A stretch of 29,575 bases of DNA from positions 1 to 29,575 of the forward strand of contig JAJRTI010000007.1 in assembly GCA_024278415.1 (NCBI GenBank). Direction: 5' to 3'. The position numbers were made by a program, and so were the translations under genes. The notes beneath the pieces are model-generated. The model was not told the origin of the DNA and did no database searches. It was given only the letters and a program-made list of their open reading frames with translations. Below, one piece after another: positions 1 to 12,351 of the stretch; positions within the stretch are counted from its first letter, which is position 1, and each line of letters begins with the position of its first letter. Source of the DNA: Planctomycetota bacterium. GTDB lineage: Bacteria; Planctomycetota; Brocadiia; JAJRTI01.

Positions 1-61
1 CCCAGGGTTGCGAGCTTCGCTCGCGAACCCTGGGCTGATATCCGGAATCCCGTTGGGATTC
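1..61. repeat. Composite of two palindromes next to cas2
   Basis: Bases 1-34 form a hairpin: CCCAGGGTTGCGAG pairs with bases 20-34 with one bulged G, around a CTTCG turn. Eleven bases later GAATCCC-GTT-GGGATTC (45-61) is a second perfect 7-base hairpin. Paired hairpins of this kind look like an intergenic palindromic repeat rather than a gene part. It lies downstream of cas2, where a CRISPR array is often found, but only one copy is visible and no spacers follow, so it is not called a CRISPR repeat. The element may extend past base 1. Confidence 0.55.
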
Positions 62-219
62 AGATACCCCAACACGCGGCGTTGCACGGGAGCTTTGACA
101 GTATTCCGTACATGGCTGTTGTATTTGGCTGAAGTGTTACGACAAAAGAATCGCGCTCATGCTGCCACCACCTCGCCTGCCCACGCCATACCGCGTGCCG
201 AACACCATTGGGCCAGGCC
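62..219. other. Non-coding stretch downstream of cas2, no CRISPR array seen
   Basis: No credible gene is seen between the palindromes and the cas2 stop. Bases 100-160 are AT-richer than their surroundings, which would suit a CRISPR leader, but no direct repeats at 60-75 base spacing occur in the window. The array, if the locus has one, would have to start to the left of base 1. Confidence 0.4.
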
Positions 220-513
220 CTATATCACAACGGCTCCGGAGTCATGCACCTCGTACGGCAGGCCGACGTGGTAGATGCCTTGCTCGCGCATGCCCTCGAC
301 CGGGCCGAGCGGGAACAGCAGCACCTGGTCCTCATCGTGCTTCACCTCCTCGGCCAGCTTCGTCATCAGCTCCGCACGTTCGCGGTCCGACAGTTCGCAT
401 CGGAACACCGAGTACTGGAGGTGGTCGCCGTATCCGCGCATGAGCCGGAATACCCGGCGCAGGCGCTTCGCGTCGCACACGTCATACGCCACAATGTAGA
501 GCAAGCGCGCCAT
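220..513 (-). CDS. cas2: Cas2, CRISPR adaptation protein
   Basis: This 97-residue protein matches the usual Cas2 length. It opens with a hydrophobic beta strand ending in the family aspartate (YIVAYDV, Asp11) and continues with a ferredoxin-like segment (RVFRLMRGYGDHLQYSVF) typical of Cas2. Cas2 dimers bridge two Cas1 dimers in the spacer-integration complex; nuclease activity is not needed for integration in studied systems. The ATG follows the cas4-cas1 stop by three bases, so translation is probably coupled. It is the last recognised gene of the locus. Confidence is high from sequence and context. Confidence 0.95.
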   Translation of the reverse strand: MARLLYIVAYDVCDAKRLRRVFRLMRGYGDHLQYSVFRCELSDRERAELMTKLAEEVKHDEDQVLLFPLGPVEGMREQGIYHVGLPYEVHDSGAVVI

Positions 514-516
514 GGC

Positions 517-2241
517 TCATCTCGTGCGGAACGCGGGATACGCGGCCAGCTCGCCGGCCAGCACGCGGCCCACGAGCCGGGTCTGCACTTCCAGCACTCG
601 GCGGTAGCTGATGCGGTAGCCGAAGACCGGATGTGTGACCAACGCGTCAAGCCGGCGCTCATACGCTTGGATGAACTTGCGCCTCGCGTCCGGCTTGAGC
701 GCCACGGCCGGGCCGCGGCGAATGAAGTCGCCCGGCGCCACGATACCGTTATTCACGACCCACAGCACGACCGAGTCCGCGATGATGGGCCGGAACTCTT
801 CCATCAGGTCCAGCGCCAACGCGGGCCGGCCATACCGCGGCTGGTGGTAGAAGCCCACGAACGGGTCGAAGCCTACCGCGAGCGCGGTGACGGCGAGATC
901 CTTGGCGAGCAACGAGTACGCGTAGGACAGCATCGCGTTGATGGGATCCAGAGGCGGGCGCCGGTTGCGGCCGTTGAAGTTAAACGCCCATTGTGGCGCA
1001 GGCATCCCTGCCTGCGATTCGGACCTCTTGCCGTTCTGCGGCTTGAGCATGCCATCGAACAGGGCGAAGTACGTCTTCGCGGCCATGCCTTCGATGCCGA
1101 GGAGCGACGCGATCTCTGTGGCCTTGTCTGCGGCGCCGGCGAGGCGGCGCAACTCACGCGTCGCGGTCTCCGGCGCGTCGGCATGGTTGCGCATGAGGAG
1201 GGTGCGGCAGTTTTCGATCTTGCCGGCCACAATCGCGCGGGCAAAGGCCAGGCAGCGCGCGGGATCGGCCGCGGTCAGGTGCTGCGCTTTCCTCAGCTCG
1301 ACGTTCTTGTGGGCCATGCCTTCCATGTGGCCGTAGAACCAGCCGCCGGTCGAGAAGAGGGTGAGCGGGATGTTGCGCGTGCACATCTCGCGCATGGCTT
1401 GGGTAGTGACTTGCACGTTCCCGAAGATGCACACGTGGGAGGTCTCGAAGATGCGGGCCTCGCCAATCTTGGTGTTCTTGAGCTTGACTTGGAACAGTTC
1501 GCCCGACTTGCCGATGCGCGCGCCTTGTTCTTGCACGTAGAGGGGCGTCGCGTCGTCCCGCGCTGGGAGCAGGCGGCGCACGCCATCGTCCTCTTGGGCC
1601 GACGTCTCCCGGCCGGCGAGCAGGTTGGTTTCGTCGGGCAGGCAGATGCCGGCGAGTGAGCAGCCCACGCACTTGGGGCTGTCTTCAAGGGGCGGCGGGA
1701 TGCGGCCGGCTTCGGCCACGGCCCGCAGGTCGCGCACGATGCCGCGGGTTTGCTGGACGAGATCGGCATCGAACCGCACGTCCACGCGCGTCTTGGATGC
1801 GCAGTAGTAGAGCACGCCGGCGTCGGAATGGTATCCATTCGAGCGCAGCACGAGCCCTTGTGCGCAGACTTGGACGCGGTCCGCATCCCACGCGCGCAAG
1901 GGGATATCGGGGGCCGCGCCGCGTTTGTAGTCCACGGGCGTGACCGCGTCGCCGGAGCCCTCGATGAGATCGATGCGGGACGTGAGGTGCTCGTCGGGCG
2001 CGGACAGCCACAGCGACCGCGCATGGATGGTTTCTTTGTCCTCATCGGCATCGGGCATCTTGCCGCCTTCGCGGTCCACGGCCCGGTGTGCGAACCGTCC
2101 CTCGACGGTGTGGAAGTTGTCTGCGAAGTCGCCTTGGACCCACTCGATATAGGCGAGCCGCGGGCAGTAGGCGAACTCGTTGACCATGCGTGCGGGCACG
2201 CAGTCGGGGAGAGCGGAGAGGGTTTCGCGTTCACCATTCAT
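517..2241 (-). CDS. cas4-cas1: Cas4-Cas1 fusion, spacer selection and integration
   Basis: This 574-residue fusion is the form usual in type I-G loci. The Cas4 half (about 1-205) has Cys26 in the FAYCPRL motif, Asp91, the PVDYK nuclease motif (Asp104, Lys106) and Cys191, Cys194 and Cys200, which would hold an iron-sulfur cluster. The Cas1 half (about 230-574) has the expected metal-binding residues: Glu384 in LLGIEG, His466 in GFYHQPRYGRPAL, and Asp478/Glu481/Glu482. Cas4 trims and orients PAM-bearing prespacers and Cas1 integrates them. The start at 2241 is chosen from protein fit. It lacks a clear ribosome-binding site, and an in-frame ATG at 2274 inside a repeat would add 11 residues. Residues 407-418 are encoded by a palindromic repeat and look like an insertion in Cas1. 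Confidence 0.95.
   Translation of the reverse strand: MNGERETLSALPDCVPARMVNEFAYCPRLAYIEWVQGDFADNFHTVEGRFAHRAVDREGGKMPDADEDKETIHARSLWLSAPDEHLTSRIDLIEGSGDAVTPVDYKRGAAPDIPLRAWDADRVQVCAQGLVLRSNGYHSDAGVLYYCASKTRVDVRFDADLVQQTRGIVRDLRAVAEAGRIPPPLEDSPKCVGCSLAGICLPDETNLLAGRETSAQEDDGVRRLLPARDDATPLYVQEQGARIGKSGELFQVKLKNTKIGEARIFETSHVCIFGNVQVTTQAMREMCTRNIPLTLFSTGGWFYGHMEGMAHKNVELRKAQHLTAADPARCLAFARAIVAGKIENCRTLLMRNHADAPETATRELRRLAGAADKATEIASLLGIEGMAAKTYFALFDGMLKPQNGKRSESQAGMPAPQWAFNFNGRNRRPPLDPINAMLSYAYSLLAKDLAVTALAVGFDPFVGFYHQPRYGRPALALDLMEEFRPIIADSVVLWVVNNGIVAPGDFIRRGPAVALKPDARRKFIQAYERRLDALVTHPVFGYRISYRRVLEVQTRLVGRVLAGELAAYPAFRTR
988..1023. repeat. Palindromic repeat inside the cas1 coding half
   Basis: Bases 997-1016 form a perfect 8-base hairpin, CGCAGGCA-TCCC-TGCCTGCG. 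The surrounding 36 bases encode residues 407-418 (SESQAGMPAPQW) of Cas4-Cas1 between two well-conserved Cas1 stretches, NGKR and FNFNGRNRRPP. The insertion keeps the frame. From memory of Cas1 sequences these 12 residues are not usual, so a repeat inserted into the gene is the simplest reading, but I could not align homologues. Confidence 0.5.
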
Positions 2242-2253
2242 GGGTTTGTGTGT

Positions 2254-2331
2254 GGTAGCCGCATGCGCCAGCATGCGGGACCTGCGGGCGCTCTGTGGGT
2301 TGCTTGTCGTTGGCCCGCATGCTGGCGCATG
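2254..2331. repeat. 18-base perfect inverted repeat upstream of cas4-cas1
   Basis: CATGCGCCAGCATGCGGG at 2262-2279 is exactly complementary in reverse to 314-331 counted in the same block (2314-2331), with a 34-base loop. The left arm carries an in-frame ATG (2274) for cas4-cas1. The stretch 2254-2276 also recurs in direct orientation at 2584-2606 with 21 of 23 bases the same, so this is a repeated unit. It fills the start of the only large gap inside the cas cluster. Confidence 0.75.
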
Positions 2332-2349
2332 GGGGTAACGTTCCGTCAT

Positions 2350-2494
2350 GGAGTGCGCCGGCAGAGTCCCGCATCTGCGGGACGGCGACGGCGCTTTGGC
2401 TGCGCCTCGCGCATCTGCTGCGATGGGCTTGAGCGCGGCCGCCGCGCGCACTCAGGAAAAGCGGTGTCGCCGCTACGCTCTGCCACCGCACTCC
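2350..2494. mobile_element. Small element with 17-base terminal inverted repeats (MITE-like), copy 1
   Basis: The left end GGAGTGCGCCGGCAGAG (2350-2366) and the right end CTCTGCCACCGCACTCC (2478-2494) are inverted repeats with two mismatches. Just inside the left end GTCCCGCA-TC-TGCGGGAC (2366-2383) forms a hairpin. The first 54 bases recur at 12082-12135 with 52 identities. No transposase is encoded in it, and I see no certain target-site duplication. It sits between csb2 and cas4-cas1 and probably separates them transcriptionally or adds structure to the message. Confidence 0.65.
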
Positions 2495-2546
2495 ACAAGC
2501 GCGTCTCTTCAGTAGGCGACGGCTCGGCCACGACGCACCTATTTCG

Positions 2547-2578
2547 CCGTCCGTCGGAACGCGAAGGCGCTCCGCTCC
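2547..2578. repeat. Dispersed 32-base palindromic repeat, copy 1
   Basis: These 32 bases (CCGTCCGTCGGAACGCG onward) recur at 10511-10542 with 30 identities. The core is an imperfect palindrome ending in CCGCTCC. A shorter relative with the same core lies at 18592-18615. All three are between genes. Confidence 0.65.
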
Positions 2579-2583
2579 GGGGT

Positions 2584-2612
2584 TGGTAGCCGCATTCGCC
2601 AGAATGCTGGCG
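2584..2612. repeat. Second copy of the GTAGCCGCAT repeat, with a hairpin
   Basis: Bases 2584-2606 repeat 2254-2276 with two differences. CGCCAG-AATG-CTGGCG (2597-2612) makes a 6-base hairpin with a 4-base loop. It lies 14 bases beyond the TGA that would end the read-through form of csb2, so it may act as a weak terminator of that operon, although no T-run follows. Confidence 0.45.
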
Positions 2613-2625
2613 ATCTGGGGGTTGC

Positions 2626-2661
2626 TCATGGGTGAGGGAGGAAAAGTCCCATCCCGAAGTG

Positions 2662-2664
<3 letters not shown>
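2626..2664 (-). pseudogene. csb2: Amber codon and orphaned C-terminus of csb2
   Basis: After the TAG (2662-2664) the same frame encodes HFGMGLFLPHP and ends in TGA (2626-2628). HFG-x-GLF is the glycine-rich loop that ends Csb2 and other RAMP/Cas6 proteins. Its preservation shows that the TAG arose inside the ancestral gene. Read-through would give a 531-residue protein. A base-call error, a recent nonsense mutation and amber suppression are all possible. TAG is also the stop of the partial tail-tube gene at 29444, which argues against general recoding of TAG. Confidence 0.8.
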
Positions 2665-7805
<5,141 letters not shown>

Positions 7806-7813
<8 letters not shown>

Positions 7814-10307
7814 GGTTTTCTACTCCTTCCATAGCCGCATCGGCGATCCGACTGGCGCGCATGTCCGCGACACGCAAGAGCGTTTCGAGCATCGCCAGCC
7901 GGAAAATGCCGAACCGGTCGCGCAATGCGAAGACGCGGTCAATCCAGCTCGGTTGTCCTTCGAAGGGCGGCGCTTGGCCTGATCCCAGCTCCATCGGCTC
8001 CAGGGAGAGAACGCATTCCGGCGCGACGATCCGACAGCCGAGTGGGGTGGGCGGCAACCGGTCGCCGTCCCACACGCCGCGAGCGAAACGCTTCTCGTCA
8101 TCCGGCCAGAGTTCTTCAGGAAGTGACCGGATGGACACGCGCACCTTGCCGTGATGTGCGGCGGCCAGGTAGGCGACGAGGCCGCGCAGGTGCTCTCCGA
8201 TTCCGCTCGCCGGGTCAAGCGCGGCCAGCGCTGAAGCGAGTTCGTGGCGGAACCTGGGGCGTTCATACCTTCTGAACGCGCCTTTAGCCTTAGCCCATAA
8301 CTGGGTTGGATCCGGCGCGTCCGGAGGCACCGCGCGGCGAAAGACTTCGTGCGCCTTGCCGCGGTCGTGCCACCGTGCAGCCGTCCGCAAGGCCTCGGCG
8401 ACCGGTTCGTCCAGGGGATTGTCGCACAACAGGTTTTCGAGTTCCGCACACACCGCGTCCGTATGGGCGACGATCGTCTGCCAGTCTCGGCCGCGGGACA
8501 ACTCGTCCGCGTCGTTGGACTCAGGAGCGACGGTGCTTTCGGCGAGTTGCGGAGGAACGCTTTTCTTCGTGGGCGGTGTCCAGCCCAACATCGGGTCGTA
8601 CCCGCCCTCTCGACAGGGAACGAGGAACATCCGCCCGGGGAAGACCTGGTCTTTTTGCGCGCGAATCCATTTTGAGTCGAGCGGATCCCAGCGATAGGCG
8701 ACGCGCTTGCTCACAAACTTCTGGAATTGGCTGCAAGGGACTCGGCAGATTTCGTCCCGCGCGGGTTGAGCGCCATGGCTCGTCGGATCAGGCTGTTCGC
8801 CCTCAGGAATCTCTCTCCAGAACACATGGACATCAGTCTCTTCGGCCCCGCGCACGAACCGGTCGATGTCGATATCGTTCCCGGCCAGGTCGGGAGTGGT
8901 GTCGAACAGTTCGACCATGTCCTTGCGCCGAACCACGTGATCGGGTTCGTAGGACAGATTCATAGTCGGCAACTTCGCCAGCCCAACATCGTCGCACGCA
9001 GCCAACGCGCTTCTTGACGACTCCAGCTCGTCGAGTGGATACGGCGCGGCTATCGAACCAGATTTCTTCGAATCGTCTGGCAAATCGATCCACACAACAT
9101 GAGGCGCCGTGTCGCCCGAGAATTCGCCTCGCCGGTTGCACCGGCCAAACCTCTGAACCAACGAAGCCCAAGGGGCGAGTTCGGTGAAGAGGGTTCTCGC
9201 GGACACGTCCATGCCGGCCTCGACCACCTGGGTCGAGACGATGATCGTGCCTTCCGCCGGCGGCTCGGCAAGGAACTCCGCAATGCGCAATTGGCGATCT
9301 GCTGGACGGAAACGCGAGTGGATGAGTACGACCTTGGGTGCGTCGCGCTTGTTCTCCCTCTTGATTTGCTTCTCCAATTGCTTGCACAGTTCCTTCGCCC
9401 TATCGACTGTATTCATCACGGCGAGCGTCCGACTTGCGAGTTGGTGCGCCGCCATGATTTCCTGCGCAAGGGCGGCGAGATCACCCATCTGCGCAGACGA
9501 GCAAGACAGCGGTTTGTGGGCCTCGTGGCGCTCCCGCAAGTCCTTTGACGCATCCAGATCTTTTGGCTTGAGTTCAAGCGGATCTTGAGCAACAGGATGA
9601 TCGACTGTGCGAAGCCATTCGGGCTCCAACGTCGCGCTCATCCACACCGACTGCGTTCGCCCACACACGCCAAACGCCTCCCGAAACGCGGCGAGTTGCG
9701 CGGTCGTCGCCAAGCCACTGCCCATAAGCTGAACTTCGTCCATCACCCACAGGCAGTCGTTGTTGAGCAACCCAAAATGCATGGGCCAGCGGTAACGGCT
9801 CATGCCGTATCCGCGGTTCAGGGCCCGCGACAGAAGCATGTCCTGCGTTCCGATAACAATGGCGTCTCGCTCGGGATAGAGATCCCAGTCGTGAGCCTGC
9901 TCACCGCCCATGAGCACCGAAACTGCGATCTTGGACTCGTCCTCCCAGGACGGGACATACGATTTCACGCGGCGTTTGTCGTTGGCGTCGTCGAATTGGG
10001 CAATCCCTGCCAACAGGCCCAGCCGATGCAGCCAGGCAATCGCGTTGTCACGGGTTTGCTCGACGAGCACACGCATAGGGAGGCAATAGACGAGTCGTCG
10101 TGGCGTCACCCGGCGAGTTGGTTCGTCTGCGAACCGCCGACGCCAAAGCCACCCCAGAATAGCCATCGCCGTTTTGCCGGAACCTGTGGGCAGACGAACA
10201 AGCGAGGGCAGCGTCTGGGCTTCCGCAAACTCCCTTTGGAAGCCAAAGGGGGCCTCAATGTCCGTCGCAGTGCGAAAGAAAGCGTCAAAATCAATCGGGT
10301 CATGCAT
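7806..10307 (-). CDS. cas3: Cas3 helicase-nuclease with C-terminal HD domain
   Basis: This 833-residue protein unwinds and cuts target DNA after Cascade binding. The superfamily 2 helicase comes first: Walker A LPTGSGKTAM (39-48), the DEVQ box (190-193), motif III SATLEP (224-229), motif V VVEAGMD (361-367) and motif VI QRFGRCNRRGE (385-395). The HD nuclease follows at the C-terminus: His615, HD in ARWHDRGKAHE (His647-Asp648), His688, the double histidine in AAHHGK (718-719) and Asp815. Helicase-then-HD order is the arrangement known for type I-G. The ATG at 10307 has an AGGAG site seven bases upstream. It is the first large gene of the operon, with a possible short leader ORF just ahead. Confidence 0.95.
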
Positions 10308-10328
10308 GGTGAATCTCCTGTGCAGCCA

Positions 10329-10406
10329 TCAAGGACTGGTTGCCGCCTGGTCGCTTGCGATGTTGCGAGCCTTGAGTCCCTCAAACGTCAACTCTGTCGC
10401 GCACAT
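10329..10406 (-). CDS. Possible 25-residue leader peptide or small protein ahead of cas3
   Basis: An ATG at 10406 follows a strong GAAAGGAG ribosome-binding site and opens a 25-codon frame (starting MCATELTFEGLKARN) that ends in TGA 21 bases before the cas3 ATG. I recognise no family. The strong initiation signal and exact placement suggest a translated leader that could couple to or attenuate cas3 expression, or an unnamed small protein. It contains no codon run that would suggest amino-acid attenuation. Chance cannot be excluded for a frame this short. Confidence 0.4.
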   Translation of the reverse strand: MCATELTFEGLKARNIASDQAATSP

Positions 10407-10709
10407 AACTGGCTCCTTTCGATCTACCTGAGATCGGATCAGAGAACGGGGATACGAGTTCGTCTTCACGCGGCCTTCGGACGCAACCCAAAAGGATCGG
10501 ACGGACTTCACCGTCCGTCGGAACGCGAACGCGTTCCGCTCCAAACATCTCTGCGTCGCGGAAGAATCCTACAGCCTAAGACTCTTGGCCGTTTCTTTCC
10601 TGCGACGGCGGCGGCGGGGCGATCACTCGCCCACTACGAACGAACGCGTTGGCTGCATCTTGAGATGACCATGACTTTGAAGCATACCACGCCACACTGA
10701 CATAAACTG
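10407..10709. other. Upstream region of the cas operon
   Basis: The 303 bases between the possible leader peptide and the regulator gene must hold the cas promoter on the minus strand. I see no convincing -35/-10 pair. The only clear structure is the dispersed palindromic repeat at 10511-10542. Confidence 0.4.
10511..10542. repeat. Dispersed 32-base palindromic repeat, copy 2
   Basis: This copy of the 2547-2578 repeat has 30 of 32 bases in common and a better palindrome: GGAACGCG-AA-CGCGTTCC. It lies in the cas operon upstream region, about 105 bases before the possible leader peptide, so in an mRNA it would form a hairpin in the 5' untranslated region. Confidence 0.65.
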
Positions 10710-10712
10710 TCA
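10698..10712. promoter_or_regulatory. TGACA-N5-TGTCA palindrome, possible operator
   Basis: TGACATAAACTGTCA is a perfect 5-base inverted repeat with a 5-base spacer, AT-richer than its surroundings. It overlaps the stop codon of the WYL regulator and lies about 290 bases upstream of the cas leader peptide. HTH regulators of this family bind such dyads, so it may be an operator for the cas operon, but a 10-base match is weak evidence. Confidence 0.3.
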
Positions 10713-11729
10713 CAGGCGCGGATTCTCAGGCTTTTTCTTTTCGTACGCGTCTAGCGCAAGCGATAGCGCACGCGTGACGCGGCCACGCAAGGCCTTGGGC
10801 TCTAGGACGACTGCATGCTCGCCATACGACAAGACCCACCGAGATATTTCGTCCAAACCCACGGCCCGGAAGTGGATCGTTAGCGAGCCATCGTCGTGCT
10901 CATCTATTGTCTGCGTCGAGTGCCATTGGCACTCCCGAATCCATCGGGCTTCGTACGAGTCGAACCAGACGCTCACGTCCGATGGCTCGCCGCCCTTCTC
11001 GATCCCAAAACTCTCGGCAATGTATGCCTGCGTGTCGAAGTCTTCGGGCACTTCGAAACCCTCCTTCGTCGCCTTCGCCTCGCGTATGCGCGAGAGCAGG
11101 AAGTTGCGCACCTCGCGCCGGCTGCGGCAATAGGCGATCAGATACCAATCCCCCTTGCGGTTGTGCAGATGATACGGCTCGACCACGCGCTCCGTGTCGC
11201 AGTCACGGGTCTGCGTGTGATACCGAATCTGAAGCGCCACGCGCCGGCAGAGCGCGTCCGAAACAATGGGAAAGACCGCCACGTCTGGCTCGCGCACGGG
11301 ACCGATGTTGAATGAGAGCGACTGGCCGTACCCGGCCAAGTCTACCGTGACGGTATCCGTGAGCGAATGGCAGATTTTCTCAAACGCGCCGCGGAGCTGT
11401 TGCCCATACGGTGCGCCGGCGTATTGCTGGAGCACGCGCTCGGCGAGGAAGAGCGCGAGGAGTTCGCCCTCTGTCAGCCTCACCGCAGCCAGGGTGAAGG
11501 CGTCGTCGGTGTAGTAGTAGCCCCTGCGCGCACGGTCGTATTTGATGGGTGCGCCGAGCATGAGGCGCATGTACGCGATGTCGCGATACACGGTCCTCGT
11601 GCTGATTTCGAACTCCTCGGCCACCTGCGTGGCCGTGGTGCGCCGCCCGCCTCTCAGGCGTTGATCTAGCCACTGCATGCGCTGTATGGGCGGCCGCGAG
11701 CTGGGGTTCCACCTGCTATCGGGATCCAC
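10710..11729 (-). CDS. WYL-domain transcriptional regulator (DeoR/YafY type)
   Basis: The 339-residue protein has an N-terminal winged HTH (about 17-75; RRTTATQVAEEFEISTRTVY) and a WYL domain with DWYLIAYCRSRREVRNFLLS near 200-220, then a C-terminal WCX-like extension. WYL domains bind ligands, in some cases nucleic acids or nucleotides, and such regulators are frequent beside CRISPR-Cas and other defence loci. It lies directly upstream of the cas operon in the same direction, so it probably controls it. I chose the GTG at 11729 because an AGGAAAGGAAG site precedes it; an upstream in-frame ATG at 11819 would add 30 residues that do not resemble the family. Confidence 0.88.
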   Translation of the reverse strand: MDPDSRWNPSSRPPIQRMQWLDQRLRGGRRTTATQVAEEFEISTRTVYRDIAYMRLMLGAPIKYDRARRGYYYTDDAFTLAAVRLTEGELLALFLAERVLQQYAGAPYGQQLRGAFEKICHSLTDTVTVDLAGYGQSLSFNIGPVREPDVAVFPIVSDALCRRVALQIRYHTQTRDCDTERVVEPYHLHNRKGDWYLIAYCRSRREVRNFLLSRIREAKATKEGFEVPEDFDTQAYIAESFGIEKGGEPSDVSVWFDSYEARWIRECQWHSTQTIDEHDDGSLTIHFRAVGLDEISRWVLSYGEHAVVLEPKALRGRVTRALSLALDAYEKKKPENPRL

Positions 11730-11806
11730 TATTGTCTTCCTTTCCTGCACAACGGAACCGGCCTGCACCGCGGGTTCCGGGGACACGAGGTCGGACGCTG
11801 CACGTC

Positions 11807-11818
11807 TGCCGTACGGCA
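11807..11818. promoter_or_regulatory. TGCCGTACGGCA palindrome upstream of the WYL regulator
   Basis: A perfect 12-base palindrome lies 78 bases before the proposed GTG start. Its position would suit autoregulation, but it does not resemble the TGACA-N5-TGTCA dyad at the other end of the gene. Confidence 0.25.
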
Positions 11819-12081
11819 CAGTGAGGCCTAGTCAAGGCCATCCCCGCGTTGAGAGTCCACACTTTACCATGCTCTGGGAGCGCCACAAGGCGGGACTCCG
11901 AACGCCAGGGGAGCTATTCAAGCGCTATTCCGCCGTGCGGCGGATGTACGTCCCCGCTGTCCGCGCCGGATCTGGGGCCATGGCGTGTGTCGGAGGGCGG
12001 GTCTGCACATCGCTGCAAGTCCCTGTTCTAACAAAGCGGGCTTCACCTGCAACCGAAACGGCACGCGCGGCGCGCCTTTTC

Positions 12082-12216
12082 GGAGTGCGCCGGCAGAGTC
12101 CCGCATGTGCGGGACGGCGACGGCGCTTTTGCTGCACGCGCGCGGCTTGCGCGAATTTGCGTTCTCGTAGACATGCGCGCGCTGCCGAGGAAAAGCGGCG
12201 TCAAGCCGCCGCACCC
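12082..12216. mobile_element. MITE-like element, copy 2, with decayed right end
   Basis: The left 54 bases (12082-12135) match 2350-2403 at 52 positions, including the GGAGTGCGCCGGCAGAG end and the GTCCCGCA/TGCGGGAC hairpin. The right part keeps GAGGAAAAGCGG and ends in a degraded CCGCCGCACCCC in place of the clean inverted end. The middle differs from copy 1. No coding capacity. Confidence 0.6.
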
Positions 12217-12351
12217 CACAACGCCTCGCCGCGGCCCGCACGCCGCAAACCGAACGCCCCTAACGCCTCGTCCCGATGGGGCGCGCTGTGCAGAGAGCCT
12301 ACGCAACTTCTTGTTTTCCATCGCGGTTGCTGATGGCGAAGGCACTAGCCG

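Larger units (their letters stand above)
11730..12351. other. 622-base gap between the cas regulator and gltD
   Basis: No gene is supported here. It contains a 12-base palindrome (11807-11818) and a copy of the MITE-like element (12082 to about 12216). The remainder is GC-rich unassigned sequence. The minus strand should carry the end of the gltBD message and the promoter of the WYL regulator; no clear terminator or promoter is seen. Confidence 0.5.

Noticed and set aside
1..61. Call of a CRISPR repeat for the GAATCCC-GTT-GGGATTC palindrome
   Set aside because: Only a single copy exists in the window and no spacer-repeat periodicity follows.
208..1659. 483-codon open frame on the plus strand opposite cas2 and cas4-cas1
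   Set aside because: It is a shadow of the real minus-strand genes caused by high GC; its protein has no recognisable motif and is rich in Arg/His/Ala.
2242..2451. Upstream extension of cas4-cas1 to 644 residues
   Set aside because: The added sequence is translated repeat with no resemblance to Cas4; the start at 2241, or at most 2274, is preferred.
12043..12345. 100-codon minus-strand frame in the gap before gltD
   Set aside because: It runs through the MITE-like repeat and ends in low-complexity Arg/Ala sequence; no ribosome-binding site.
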